From Stenotrophomonas humi (GTDB taxonomy: Bacteria; Pseudomonadota; Gammaproteobacteria; Xanthomonadales; Xanthomonadaceae): a stretch of DNA of 64,000 bases. The notes beneath the pieces were generated by a model, which saw nothing but the letters and a program-made list of their open reading frames with translations, was not told the DNA's origin and made no database searches. Location: the NCBI RefSeq assembly GCF_001431415.1, contig NZ_LDJI01000020.1, forward strand, positions 99,574 to 163,573. Direction: 5' to 3'. Shown here piece after piece: positions 7,947-17,257 of this stretch; position 1 is the stretch's first letter; each line of letters starts with the position of its first letter. Position numbers and translations under genes: made by a program.

Positions 7947-10061
7947 TCACCAGAAGCGGTAGCGGAACTCGACGCCGTAGGTGCGTGGCACATTCGGATA
8001 GAGCACCGCCACACCCAACCCGGCGATATCGAAGCCGCCGGTCGAGGCGAAGTCATTGCTCAGGTTCTTGCCCCACAGCGCCACCGACCAGTCGGCATTG
8101 TTGGGTTCATAGGCAATGCGCGCGTTGTACTCATGCCCGGCCTTGCGCATGATCAGCGGCGAGTTGTCCTGGTTCTGGAAGTAGTCATCGGTGTAGCGGG
8201 CCTGCGCACTGAACACCAGCTCGGCATCGCCTACCGGCTGCACGTAGCTGGTACCCAGCGTCCACTGCAGTTCCGGCGCGTTCTTGAGTGAGCGGCCACG
8301 GAAGTAGGGCGTGTTGACCTCGCTGTAACCCTGGTAACGCGCGTGGATGGTGCCAACGGTAGCGTTGACCCGCAGCTTGCGGCTGAGTTGGGCCTCGCCT
8401 TCGATTTCCACGCCCTGGATCAACGCGCCGGTGGCATTGGTCAACACGATGACGCCTTCCGGATTGACTGCCGACAACTGGATGCCGTCGTAGTCCAGAC
8501 GGTAATAGTTGGCGTTCAACCGCACACGGTTGTCCAGCATCGTCGATTTGATGCCGGCCTCGTAGGCGCGCAGCGTTTCCGCGTCCACCGGCACCACCGT
8601 GGCAGGCGTGGTACCACGGCCGTTGAAACCACCACTCTTGAAACCGGTGGTAACGCTGGCATAGCCCATGACGTTGTCGGTGAAGTCGTAGGACAACAGC
8701 GCTTTCCAATCGGGCCGGTTCCAGCTGCGCTGCAGGGCCCTGCTGAAATTCGGACTGCCGTCGGCTTTCAACGCCACCACCGAGAAGTCCTTGTTCTCAT
8801 AGCTGTAACGACCGCCCAGGGTCAGCGTCAGCTGGTCCGTGAACCGGTAGTCGCCCTGTGCATACACCGCGTATGCGGTGGTGTCCTGCTTGATGTAGTT
8901 GCTGCCGCCGCGGACGAACACATCGCTGCGCGTAGGCTGGTCGTTGTGCTCCCAGAACGAGAACACTCCGGCCACCCAGTTGAACGGACCTTCCAGCTGT
9001 GAGGTGAACTGCGCCTCGTAGCCGCGCTGATTCTGGTGCTGGTCCTGTTCAACGTGATAGCGCGTCTGCGTGGTGCCATCCATGTCCATGTAGAAATGGT
9101 GGTCCAGCTTGCGGTAGTGAAGGATGTTGCGCAGCGAGAACCCACCGAAATCGGTCTCGCTGGTCAGCGCCACGCCGAGCTGGTCCAGGTTGCTCATGCC
9201 GAGCGTGTCGGTCTCGGTCTTGTAGAAGCTGCCAAGACGCGGGATCTGGTTACCGTTGGCATCCAGCGCGACGGGCGTGCCCCAGGCCGGGGTGGACCGC
9301 TCGCGCAGCCGATCGATGCTCAGCGTGGCATAGGACGACTCTCCCCAGGTTGACGCCAGTGACAGGCGCCCGGCCAGCACGTCCTGGTCGTTCACCATGC
9401 GGTCGTGGGTGATGTCCTTGACGAATCCATCGCGCTGGCGGCTCAGCGCCGCTGCAGAGATATCCAGTGTTTCGCCGATGCGCGTGGCAAAGCTCACGCG
9501 TGCGTCGCGTCGACCCAGGTTGCCGAGGCTGCCATCGATGCTGAGCTTGTCCTCGCCGGTAGGCTTCTTGGAGATGTAGCGGATCGCACCGCCGGTGGCA
9601 TTGCGGCCATACAGCGTGCCCTGCGGCCCACGCAGCACTTCGATGCGTTCCACGTCGTAAAGATCGAACATCGCACCGTTCTGGCGCGGGATGTAGACAT
9701 CGTCGATGTACAGCGCGACGGCAGGGTCATTGGTGAACATCGAATCGTCCGCACCGATGCCGCGCATGAAGATCTTCGCGCCGGAGCTGGTGCCGGTGTT
9801 CTGCTCGATCACGATGTTGGGCGCGGCGAACTTGATGTCATCCACGCGCTTGACCTGCATGCGGTCCAGTGCCGGCCCGCTGATGACACTCATGCTCAGC
9901 GGTGTCTTCTGCATCTGCGCCTCGCGGCGCTGGGCGGTGACGCTGACCTGATCCAGCTGGACCGCGTCGTTGTCGCTGCTGGATTGGGCCAGTGCCTGGT
10001 TGCTGCCAATGGCGGCCATGATCGCGACAGCCAACGTACTCCGGTACAGAACATCCTTCAT
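7947..10061 (-). CDS. TonB-dependent outer-membrane receptor of the catabolic region
   Basis: The start is the ATG at 10061, preceded by GAGGCGAG and followed by a signal peptide (LAVAIMAAIGSNQALAQ). The protein has 704 residues. It shows a TonB-box-like LDQVSVTAQR, the plug with VERIEVLRGPQGTLYGRNATGG, and a barrel ending in VEFRYRFW. The IRYISKKPTGE segment after the plug is typical of substrate-importing receptors found beside catabolic genes in xanthomonads and sphingomonads. It stands alone between two GntR regulators and has the TGTCCGGACA palindrome 91 bp upstream of its start, shared with two other catabolic promoters. It probably imports the pathway substrate. The ligand is unknown. 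Confidence 0.93.
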   Translation of the reverse strand: MKDVLYRSTLAVAIMAAIGSNQALAQSSSDNDAVQLDQVSVTAQRREAQMQKTPLSMSVISGPALDRMQVKRVDDIKFAAPNIVIEQNTGTSSGAKIFMRGIGADDSMFTNDPAVALYIDDVYIPRQNGAMFDLYDVERIEVLRGPQGTLYGRNATGGAIRYISKKPTGEDKLSIDGSLGNLGRRDARVSFATRIGETLDISAAALSRQRDGFVKDITHDRMVNDQDVLAGRLSLASTWGESSYATLSIDRLRERSTPAWGTPVALDANGNQIPRLGSFYKTETDTLGMSNLDQLGVALTSETDFGGFSLRNILHYRKLDHHFYMDMDGTTQTRYHVEQDQHQNQRGYEAQFTSQLEGPFNWVAGVFSFWEHNDQPTRSDVFVRGGSNYIKQDTTAYAVYAQGDYRFTDQLTLTLGGRYSYENKDFSVVALKADGSPNFSRALQRSWNRPDWKALLSYDFTDNVMGYASVTTGFKSGGFNGRGTTPATVVPVDAETLRAYEAGIKSTMLDNRVRLNANYYRLDYDGIQLSAVNPEGVIVLTNATGALIQGVEIEGEAQLSRKLRVNATVGTIHARYQGYSEVNTPYFRGRSLKNAPELQWTLGTSYVQPVGDAELVFSAQARYTDDYFQNQDNSPLIMRKAGHEYNARIAYEPNNADWSVALWGKNLSNDFASTGGFDIAGLGVAVLYPNVPRTYGVEFRYRFW

Positions 10062-10152
10062 GACTCGCCTCGTAGCGTGAAAGGGGGTGGTTTCCGTGAG
10101 CGCGCTGGTCACATAGATATGCCAATGCGTCTTTATCCAGTCTTCCGGTATT

Positions 10153-10162
10153 TGTCCGGACA
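10153..10162. promoter_or_regulatory. Palindromic operator TGTCCGGACA, copy 1 (TonB receptor promoter)
   Basis: A perfect 10-bp palindrome in the context ATTTGTCCGGACATTC, 91 bp upstream of the receptor start. Identical cores occur at 25749 and 52929, both between divergent catabolic operons. GT and AC separated by four bases matches the general shape of HutC-type GntR operators. Confidence 0.7.
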
Positions 10163-10358
10163 TTCAACCGGACCAGCTGGAAAATTTCACGCGGTCAAGA
10201 ACGATCGCCCTGGGCATTCAAGTCATTGGCAAACATGGGAAAACGACGATGAATGCGCGGCAGAAATGCTGCACTGCAAAGACATATAGGTGCCATGTCT
10301 ATGTCATTTGAGTGCGCGGCGGGCGGGTTTCCGCCATCGGGTTCCAGGCGCTGGAACG

Positions 10359-10386
10359 ACAACGCCGCCCGGTTGGGCGGCGTTGT
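10359..10386. terminator. Strong stem-loop, probable terminator of GntR2
   Basis: ACAACGCCGCCC is followed by loop GGTT and its exact reverse complement: a 12-bp uninterrupted stem. It lies 34 bp beyond the stop of the minus-strand GntR gene. There is no good T-run on either side, so termination may be weak or factor-assisted. Confidence 0.6.
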
Positions 10387-10419
10387 CTGTCACACGGGGA
10401 TTCCGCCGGGAGCGGGGGC

Positions 10420-11208
10420 CTAGAGCGACGTATCGGCGTCCACGTCCAGGGTCATCTGGTAGGTGAACTGGTCCGGCCGGTACTGCACGTTGAGCAGATC
10501 CACCAGGTGGCCGTCGCCGTCGTAGGAGCGGCGTTCGAGCGAGAGCAGGGCGGTACCCGGCTCCACCTTCAGGTGCATGGCACTGATGGCATCGGCGTTG
10601 ACCGCCGACAGCACCTGCTCCACCTGCTTGATGTGGATGCCGGCAGCCTGGAACAGCTTCAGGCGCGAGCTGCTGGCCAAACCGGCCTCGTTGAAATCCG
10701 GGTGATCGGTGTGGGTCCAGCTGATGTAGTAGCCAAACGGCGTGTCGCCACGGCGGCGCAGGCGGATGGCCTGCACCAGCGGATCGCGCGGGCCGGTATC
10801 GAACAGGGTGCGGATCGGCTCCGGCGGCACCGCGCGACGGAACTGCAGCAGCTGCACCTTGGTGTGCTCGGCCAGTACTTCCAGGCTTTCCAGCAGGCCG
10901 GTCAGCGGGCTGTGCATCGGCTTGGGGCGGGAACGGTGGATGACGTGCGTGCCCTTGCCACGACGGCGCTCGACCAGCCCCTCGGCGGCCAGCTCATCCA
11001 GCGCCCGCTTGGCGGTGATGCGCGACACGCCGAAGCCTTCGGCCAGGTCGAACTCGGTGGGAATGCGTGCGCCGCGCGGTATCTCACCGCTGAGGATGCG
11101 ATCGCGCAGCAGGCTGAACATCTGGTGGTAAAGCGGCGTCGGCAGGTCGTTGCGCAACAGCTTGTGCGCGTTGGTACTCAACAATGCGGCCAGCGTGTCC
11201 TGGGACAT
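10420..11208 (-). CDS. GntR-family (HutC/UTRA) transcriptional regulator 2
   Basis: This 262-residue protein has a winged helix (IPTEFDLAEGFGVSRITAKRALDEL) and a UTRA domain with WTHTDHPDF and LNVQYRPDQFTYQM. The start is the ATG at 11208, preceded by AGGAGGGTG. It is divergent from the crotonase operon with only 56 bp between the two starts, the classical arrangement for a local regulator. It is paralogous to GntR1, so the two probably sense related compounds. The dyad at 11236-11247 is its likely operator. Confidence 0.92.
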   Translation of the reverse strand: MSQDTLAALLSTNAHKLLRNDLPTPLYHQMFSLLRDRILSGEIPRGARIPTEFDLAEGFGVSRITAKRALDELAAEGLVERRRGKGTHVIHRSRPKPMHSPLTGLLESLEVLAEHTKVQLLQFRRAVPPEPIRTLFDTGPRDPLVQAIRLRRRGDTPFGYYISWTHTDHPDFNEAGLASSSRLKLFQAAGIHIKQVEQVLSAVNADAISAMHLKVEPGTALLSLERRSYDGDGHLVDLLNVQYRPDQFTYQMTLDVDADTSL

Positions 11209-11235
11209 CTCGCTTCACCCTCCTTTGGCTTAATG

Positions 11236-11247
11236 CTATAACGATAG
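11236..11247. promoter_or_regulatory. Dyad CTATAACGATAG between GntR2 and the crotonase operon
   Basis: CTAT and ATAG arms surround AACG in the 56-bp space between two divergent starts, where the base composition turns AT-rich. It is placed to control both promoters. It is short, so it is a candidate only. Confidence 0.4.
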
Positions 11248-11264
11248 AACAAATAGGGTAGACC

Positions 11265-12044
11265 ATGACGACTGACAATGCCGTGATTTCCTGGAGCCGC
11301 GACGGGGTTGTTGCCCGCATCGGCATCCATCGGCCGGACAAGCGCAACGCCTTGGCCACCCGCCATTGGGCGGCGATCGAAGCCGCGCTGGACGCCATCG
11401 CCCCCAGTGACGCCCAGGTCGTGGTGCTGACCGGCGTCCCGGGCGCTTTCAGTGCCGGCGCCGATATCGACGAGCTCGGCCAACTGCTCACCGCCCCGGA
11501 CGCCTTCGCCGCCAACAACGCCCAGGTGCAACGTACCCAGCTCAAGCTGCAACGCCTGCCGCAGACCACGCTGGCCGTCATCGACGGTGCCTGCGTGGGC
11601 GGCGGGCTTGGCCTGGCGCTGGCCTGTGACCTGCGCCTGTCCAGCGCACGCAGCCGCTTCGCCATTACCCCGGCCAAACTCGGCCTAGTCTACAGCGCCG
11701 ATGACAGCCGCCGGCTGGTCAACACCGTGGGCATGGCCCGCGCCCGCGAGATGCTGCTGACCGGATGCCTGCTCGATGCCACCACCGCGCTGGAGTGGGG
11801 GCTGATCAATCAGCTGGCCGGCACCGAGGGCCTGGAAGCGCTGGAGCAGGCGCATGTGCAGCAACTGCTGACGACATCCGGACAGGCGCGGCGTGCGATC
11901 AAAACCGTGCTCGGCCACCTCGGCGGTGATGCTGCTCTGAGCGCGGCGCAGGCCGATGCCGCCTTCAATGACGCCTTCAGCAGCCGTGATTTCGTCGAAG
12001 GCGCCGCTGCCTTCCTCGAAAAACGCGCGCCGTGCTTCAGCTGA
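11265..12044 (+). CDS. Crotonase-superfamily protein lacking both catalytic glutamates
   Basis: The 259-residue protein has the crotonase fold signatures GAFSAGADIDEL (oxyanion hole) and GACVGGGLGLALACDLRLSS. The first general acid/base Glu of enoyl-CoA hydratase (GGGCELA) is Gly116 here. The second (GQPE) is Ala137 in TPAKLGL. Ordinary water addition is therefore unlikely. Isomerase, lyase, decarboxylase or thioesterase chemistry are alternatives, since the oxyanion hole is retained. It is the first gene of a four-gene operon with DUF1330, a nitrilase-like protein and an aldehyde dehydrogenase. Confidence 0.85.
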   Translation: MTTDNAVISWSRDGVVARIGIHRPDKRNALATRHWAAIEAALDAIAPSDAQVVVLTGVPGAFSAGADIDELGQLLTAPDAFAANNAQVQRTQLKLQRLPQTTLAVIDGACVGGGLGLALACDLRLSSARSRFAITPAKLGLVYSADDSRRLVNTVGMARAREMLLTGCLLDATTALEWGLINQLAGTEGLEALEQAHVQQLLTTSGQARRAIKTVLGHLGGDAALSAAQADAAFNDAFSSRDFVEGAAAFLEKRAPCFS

Positions 12045-12053
12045 GCGCCCGCC

Positions 12054-12386
12054 GTGCCTGCTTACCTGATCATCGAAGCGCATATCACCGACCCGCAGGG
12101 ATTCGCTGCCTATGCGCATGCAACGCCGTCCGTGGTGGCGCGTCATGGGGGCCGCTACCTGGTCATGGGTGGGCAGCAGCACAGCCTGGAGGGCGAGCAC
12201 GCCGCAAGCCGCACCGTGATCTCCTGGTGGCCTGATCGTGCCGCTGCGCTCGCCTTCTGGCACAGCCCCGAATACGCCGCGATCAAGCCGCTGCGCGACG
12301 GCACCGGCACGTTCCGTGTGCTGCTCGCCGACGGCGTGCAGACCCAACCGCTCACCGACACCGCAACCGAAGGTACCGCTCCATGA
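12054..12386 (+). CDS. DUF1330 family protein
   Basis: This 110-residue protein starts at GTG 12054 (PAYLIIEAHITDPQGFAAYA) and fits the DUF1330 dimeric alpha/beta-barrel family, with the typical YLVMGG and WHSPEYAAIKPLR segments. Its stop overlaps the next start (ATGA). No reaction is established for the family; such small ferredoxin-like proteins often accompany catabolic enzymes. Confidence 0.8.
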   Translation: MPAYLIIEAHITDPQGFAAYAHATPSVVARHGGRYLVMGGQQHSLEGEHAASRTVISWWPDRAAALAFWHSPEYAAIKPLRDGTGTFRVLLADGVQTQPLTDTATEGTAP

Positions 12387-13426
12387 TCGACGCCTACCGC
12401 GCGCTGGCGCTGCAGACCACCTGTCGCGCAATCAACGCCTGCACCACGCCGGAGGATGCCGCCGCGGCGGTGGCCACCAACATCGAACGCATCGGCCGGC
12501 AGATCCGCGCCTCAAAGGCGTTCATCGGCACCGACCTGAAGCTGGTGGTGCTGCCCGAATACTTCGCCACGAGCTATCCGCTGGGCGAAACCATTCCCGG
12601 CTGGGCGGCCAAAGGCGGCTTTGCGATGGATGGCGCCGAGTATGAGCAGCTTGGTCGCATCGCCCAGGACAACGGCGTGTACCTGTGCTCCAACGCCTAT
12701 GAGCGCGACCCGAATTTTCCGGAACTGTACTTCCAGTCATCGGTGATCCTGGATGACAGTGGCAACCAGATCCTGCGCTACCGCCGCTTGATTTCGCTGT
12801 ATGCACCGAGCCCGCATGACGTGTGGGACAAGTATCTGGATGTGTACGGCATCGACGGTGTATTCCCGGTGGCGCGTACGCCGATCGGGCGGCTGGCCTG
12901 CATCGCCTCGGAGGAAATTCTGTATCCGGAAATCGCACGCGCGCTGGGCCTGCGCGGCGCCGAGGTGATCCTGCATTCCACCAGTGAAGTGGGCAGCCCG
13001 GAGTTGACGCCCAAGGACATCGCCAAGCGCGCACGTGCCATCGAAAACATGGCCTACGTGGTGTCGGCCAACACCGCCGGCATCAGCGGTGTGGACATTC
13101 CGCTGGGCAGCGCCGACGGCATGAGCAAGATCGTCGACGAACAGGGCCGTGTGCTGGCCGCCGCCGGGGCCGGTGAATCGATGGCGGCCTACGCCGATCT
13201 GGACATCACCGGCCTGCGCCGCCGTCGGCTGCGCCCGGGCATGGGCAACTTCCTGTCGCGTCTGCCGCAGGGTGCGATCAACGCCGGCCTGGCCAGTACC
13301 GCGCTCAAGCCGAATGCGCTGCTGGAGGGCGACACCGTGAAGATTCCACAGCGGGCCGACTTCGCTGCCCGCCAGAAAGCCACCCTCGATGCGCTGCTGA
13401 GCGCCGGAGTACTGGGCAATGACTGA
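12383..13426 (+). CDS. Nitrilase-superfamily (carbon-nitrogen hydrolase fold) protein with altered triad
   Basis: This 347-residue protein has the fold and length of C-N hydrolases. The family triad is Glu-Lys-Cys. Here Glu59 (VVLPEYF) is present, but the Lys position in YRK is Arg135 (LRYRRLIS) and the Cys position is Ser176 (GRLACIASEEILYPE). Cys173 lies three residues away but is not in the aligned position. Amide or nitrile hydrolysis by the normal mechanism is doubtful. The gene is translationally coupled to DUF1330 (4-bp overlap) and overlaps the aldehyde dehydrogenase by 8 bp. It may be a pseudoenzyme, a binding protein or a Ser-dependent variant. Confidence 0.82.
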   Translation: MIDAYRALALQTTCRAINACTTPEDAAAAVATNIERIGRQIRASKAFIGTDLKLVVLPEYFATSYPLGETIPGWAAKGGFAMDGAEYEQLGRIAQDNGVYLCSNAYERDPNFPELYFQSSVILDDSGNQILRYRRLISLYAPSPHDVWDKYLDVYGIDGVFPVARTPIGRLACIASEEILYPEIARALGLRGAEVILHSTSEVGSPELTPKDIAKRARAIENMAYVVSANTAGISGVDIPLGSADGMSKIVDEQGRVLAAAGAGESMAAYADLDITGLRRRRLRPGMGNFLSRLPQGAINAGLASTALKPNALLEGDTVKIPQRADFAARQKATLDALLSAGVLGND

Positions 13427-14837
13427 AGCCACCACACTGCCATTGCGCAATCCACGCACCGGCCAATCCGACGGTGAACTGCCGGTGACTTCCGCCGCTG
13501 AAGTGGCGGCGCTGGGCGTGGCACTGCGGCGGGCTCAGCCTGCGTGGGCCGATGAAAGCATCGAACAACGCTGCCAACGGTTGAGCGCATTGGCCGATGC
13601 ACTGGCGGCGCGTCGCGAAGGCTTCCTCGATACGCTGCTGGCCGACACCGGCCGCTGGCATGAATCGCAGATTGAAGTGGACGGCACCATCGCCGCGATC
13701 CGCCGCTGGGTGCAGCAGGCACCGGCCTGCCTTGCCGAAAAGCCGGTGCAGCAGGAAGCCATTCCCTTCATCCAGACCCAGCAGACCTGGGTGGCGTTCC
13801 CGGTTGTCGGCATCATCAGCCCGTGGAATTTCCCGCTGATGCTGACCTTGATCGACGCCGTGCCGGCATTGGCGGCCGGTTGCAGCATCCTCGCCAAGCC
13901 CAGCGAAGTGACCTCGCGTTTCGTGCCGTTGCTGCGGGAAGCATTGGAAGAAGCCGGCTTGGGCGAAGTGTTTGCGCTGGTCACCGGCGCCGGTGCCACC
14001 GGCCAGGCGGTGATCGAGGCCAGCGACCAGATCTGCTTCACCGGCTCGGTCGCGACCGGCCGCAAGGTCGGCGAAGCCTGCGCACGGCGCTTCATTCCGG
14101 CGTCGCTGGAACTGGGTGGCAAGGACCCGGCGCTGGTGCTGTCCGATGCCAACATCGAGCATGCCGCGCGCGCGCTGGCCTGGGGCAGTTTCGTCAACGG
14201 CGGCCAGAGCTGCATGTCGATCGAGCGTGTCTACGTCGAAGCGCCCGTCGCCGATGTCTTCATCGCCGCGCTGGTGAAGGAAGCGGCAGCTTTGGAACTG
14301 GCATGGCCGGATCCCAAGCAGGGCCAGATCGGCCCGGTGATCGCGGCATCGCAGGTGGCGTTGGTACGCAATCAGTTGGCCGATGCCAAAGCCAAGGGCG
14401 CGCGTGCGTTGACCGGTGGCGAGCTGATCGACCATGGCGGCGTGTGGTGCCCGCCGACCGTGCTGGTGGATGTCACCGACGAAATGACGGTGGTGGCCGA
14501 CGAAAGTTTCGCCAGCGTGCTGCCGGTGATCGTGGTGGCCGACGAAGCCGAAGCCATCGCGCGTGCCAACAACACCGAGTTCGGCCTGTCGGCGGCGGTG
14601 TTCACGCAGAGCCCGGAGCGCGCGCAGCGTGTGGCGCGTCAGCTGCAGGCTGGTGGCATCTCGATCAACGATGCCTGCCTGACCGGCATGGTGCAGACCG
14701 CCGAGAAGCAGAGCTTCAAGCTGTCGGGCATGGGCGGCTCGCGCATGGGCACCGCCTCGATCCGACGCTTCGTGCGGGCGCGTGCCTTGCTGATCAATAC
14801 CGGCACCGCCTCGCCGTGGTGGTTCCCGGCGGCCTGA
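13419..14837 (+). CDS. NAD(P)-dependent aldehyde dehydrogenase
   Basis: This 472-residue protein belongs to the ALDH superfamily: cofactor region SPWNFPL, FTGSVATGRKV, general base Glu231 in LELGGKDP, and catalytic Cys265 in NGGQSCMS. It is slightly short at the N-terminus but complete in all active-site blocks. It oxidises an aldehyde to a carboxylate in the cytoplasm; the substrate is unknown. It ends the crotonase operon and overlaps the pseudo-nitrilase gene by 8 bp. Confidence 0.92.
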   Translation: MTEATTLPLRNPRTGQSDGELPVTSAAEVAALGVALRRAQPAWADESIEQRCQRLSALADALAARREGFLDTLLADTGRWHESQIEVDGTIAAIRRWVQQAPACLAEKPVQQEAIPFIQTQQTWVAFPVVGIISPWNFPLMLTLIDAVPALAAGCSILAKPSEVTSRFVPLLREALEEAGLGEVFALVTGAGATGQAVIEASDQICFTGSVATGRKVGEACARRFIPASLELGGKDPALVLSDANIEHAARALAWGSFVNGGQSCMSIERVYVEAPVADVFIAALVKEAAALELAWPDPKQGQIGPVIAASQVALVRNQLADAKAKGARALTGGELIDHGGVWCPPTVLVDVTDEMTVVADESFASVLPVIVVADEAEAIARANNTEFGLSAAVFTQSPERAQRVARQLQAGGISINDACLTGMVQTAEKQSFKLSGMGGSRMGTASIRRFVRARALLINTGTASPWWFPAA

Positions 14838-14844
14838 GCGTCGC

Positions 14845-15165
14845 TCAGCAGGACAGTACGAACTCGCCGAGGAAGATGCCGAAGCCGAGTATCCACATCG
14901 CGACCATGGCCGGGAAACTGGCCAGTCGCAGCCACCAGCGCAACAGCCGTGGTGCCTGGCGGGTGGCGCGGAACATCAGCACCGGCAACAGGATGCCGGT
15001 GATCACGAACAAGCCGAAGATCGTCCAGCCCAGCAGCCAGAAGGCATTTGATTTCTCGCCGAACTCCGGCGGGCATTGGCGCATGGCCGATGCCGCCAAT
15101 GGCAGAGCGCACAACAGCGCAACAGATGCGGATTGCGTGAAAATCCTGGTTCGTTGTCGTCGCAC
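14845..15165 (-). CDS. Small membrane protein, unrecognised
   Basis: This 106-residue protein has an N-terminal signal-like segment (ASVALLCALPLAASA) and two further hydrophobic stretches (WLLGWTIFGLFVITGILLPVL and FPAMVAMWILGFGIFLGEF). The ATG at 15165 is preceded by GAAGGGAAG. It is convergent with the ALDH operon (7-bp gap). No family recognised. Confidence 0.6.
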   Translation of the reverse strand: MRRQRTRIFTQSASVALLCALPLAASAMRQCPPEFGEKSNAFWLLGWTIFGLFVITGILLPVLMFRATRQAPRLLRWWLRLASFPAMVAMWILGFGIFLGEFVLSC

Positions 15166-15322
15166 GACGGCTTCCCTTCTGCAAGGCGGTCATCCGAGCA
15201 CATCGTGCCATGCAATCGGCAAACTGGAGGTGATGCAGGCTGCCATCGTGCGGTACCTCTTATGACCAAGTGAAAAATGTCCTACGCTGCGGCATTGTCC
15301 AACTGACCGCTGGGGAGTTGTC

Positions 15323-17257
15323 ATGGAGAAGGGGATCAGGAACCTCATGTTCCTGTTGTTGGCGGCATGTGGAAATCTGATGGCGGCACCCGAAACCGCG
15401 CAGACGGTACCGGTGGAGGCGTTTGCGAAGGCCAGCCCATTTTCGATGCCTAGGCTGTCGCCGACCGGCGAGTACCTGGCGTTTGCGACGGATTTTGGCC
15501 AGGGCAATCACGCACTGCAGGTGGTGCGGCTGTCGGACATGCAGCGCACGGCGGTATTGCGTCTGCCGGTCTATCAATCGCCGTTCCAGATTGCCTGGGT
15601 CAGCGACAAGCGGCTGGTGATTGCCAAGGGTCGCAAGTACGGTTCGCTGGAGAAGCCGATGCCATCGGGCGAGATCATCGCCAGCGATTTCGATGGCCAG
15701 AACCAGCGCTACATCTACGGCTACGAGCAGCAGAATGCAGCGGCGGGGCTGGACCGTGGCTTTGGTTTCATCGAGGGCATCGCCCAGAGCAACGATGGCC
15801 GCTTCTACATGCGCCAGCTCACGCGCACGCCGACCTCATCAATGCTCTACGCCGTCGACACACAGCGGCCGACCTTCAAACTGATTGCCGATATCAACGT
15901 GCCGAACCTGGAATTCGTCATCGACCGCAATGGCGTCGCGCGTTATGCCTGGGGCCGTGATGATGAAGACAAGTACCTGCTGTACGCCTCCGACGATGGT
16001 CGTCGGTGGCAGCCGATGTCGCCGGCCTCCGCCGGTATCTGGACGCCGCTGGTGTTCTCGGCAGACAACAGCACGGTGTATGCCACCTACAGTCGCAACG
16101 AAGGGCCCGCGCAACTGGTTGTGAGCGATCCAAAGGCCAGCGAGCTGGATGTATTGGCCTCCGATGGTTTCAGCAGCATTGGCTATCTGCAATGGACCGC
16201 ATCGCCATCGATCCCTTTCGCTGCGGCATTGCAGAGTGGGCGGCCGCGTCTGGACTACTTCGATGCGGGTCGTCCGGATGCCCAGCTGCACAAGAACCTG
16301 TCTGACCTGCTGCCACAACAGCATGTGACCTTCGATGACATCAGTCGCGATGGGCAGACCGTGCTGCTGCATCTGAACAGCGATAGCGACCCGGGGAGCT
16401 GGTATGTGTTCCGACGTTCCAGCAACAAGCTGGAGAAGGTGCTGTCGCCGCATGAAGCGATTGACCCTGCCTTGATGGCCGAGCGCCGCCCGGTGCGCTT
16501 CAAGGCCAGCGATGGTCTGGAGTTGGAAGCCATTCTTACAATTCCGCGCAACAGCGAAGGACGTCGCCTGCCGACCGTGCTGCTGCCACACGGTGGCCCA
16601 CATGGCGTGAGCGACGACTGGTTCTACGATACCGATGCACAGTTCCTGGCCAACCGTGGCTACCTGGTGGTGCAGGTCAACTATCGTGGCAGCAGTGGAC
16701 GTGGTCGCGCGTTCCAGCAGCAGGGCTACCTGCAGTGGGGGGCACGCATCCAGCAGGACCTGCTGGACGGACTGGATGATGCAGTGGCCAAGGGGCTGGC
16801 CGACCCTGCGCGCGTGTGCACGTATGGCGCCAGCTTTGGTGCGTACTCGGCGATGATGTTGGCCGCGCGTGATCCCGAGCGTATCCGGTGTGCAGTAGGT
16901 CTTGCGGGTGTGTATGACCTGAAGATGATGTACAAGAAAGGCGACATCAAAGACGACGCCAACGGTCGCAACTATCTGGCCCGGGTGATTGGCCGCAGTG
17001 ATGAAGAGTTGGCTGCCAATTCTCCCGTGAGTCTGGCGGCGCGTATCAAGGCGCCGGTGTTTCTGGCACATGGCGAGCGTGATGAACGCGCCCCGATTGC
17101 TCAGGCCAATGCGATGCGCAGTGCATTGACTGCCGCCGGCAAACCTCCGCAGTGGATGGGCGTGGCAGGTGAGGGGCACGGCTTCTACAACGATGACAAC
17201 AGCATCGCCTTCTATCGTGCGCTGGAGACGTTCCTGCAGGAACACATCGGGCAGTGA
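15323..17257 (+). CDS. S9-family prolyl oligopeptidase / dipeptidyl aminopeptidase-like serine peptidase
   Basis: This 644-residue protein has a beta-propeller-like N-terminal part (about residues 35-385) and an alpha/beta-hydrolase C-terminal domain. The nucleophile is Ser504 in YGASFGAYS, with Asp in HGERDERAP and His in GEGHGFY. The oxyanion region is HGGPHG. The N-terminus (MFLLLAACGN) contains a lipobox-like LAAC, so a lipoprotein anchored in the periplasm is possible. It stands alone on the plus strand after a 157-bp gap and is probably not part of the imide/acid pathway. Substrates would be short peptides. Confidence 0.9.
   Translation: MEKGIRNLMFLLLAACGNLMAAPETAQTVPVEAFAKASPFSMPRLSPTGEYLAFATDFGQGNHALQVVRLSDMQRTAVLRLPVYQSPFQIAWVSDKRLVIAKGRKYGSLEKPMPSGEIIASDFDGQNQRYIYGYEQQNAAAGLDRGFGFIEGIAQSNDGRFYMRQLTRTPTSSMLYAVDTQRPTFKLIADINVPNLEFVIDRNGVARYAWGRDDEDKYLLYASDDGRRWQPMSPASAGIWTPLVFSADNSTVYATYSRNEGPAQLVVSDPKASELDVLASDGFSSIGYLQWTASPSIPFAAALQSGRPRLDYFDAGRPDAQLHKNLSDLLPQQHVTFDDISRDGQTVLLHLNSDSDPGSWYVFRRSSNKLEKVLSPHEAIDPALMAERRPVRFKASDGLELEAILTIPRNSEGRRLPTVLLPHGGPHGVSDDWFYDTDAQFLANRGYLVVQVNYRGSSGRGRAFQQQGYLQWGARIQQDLLDGLDDAVAKGLADPARVCTYGASFGAYSAMMLAARDPERIRCAVGLAGVYDLKMMYKKGDIKDDANGRNYLARVIGRSDEELAANSPVSLAARIKAPVFLAHGERDERAPIAQANAMRSALTAAGKPPQWMGVAGEGHGFYNDDNSIAFYRALETFLQEHIGQ

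Noticed and set aside
13823..15265. 480-codon plus-strand frame overlapping the aldehyde dehydrogenase
   Set aside because: Out-of-frame shadow; the ALDH frame carries all catalytic motifs.
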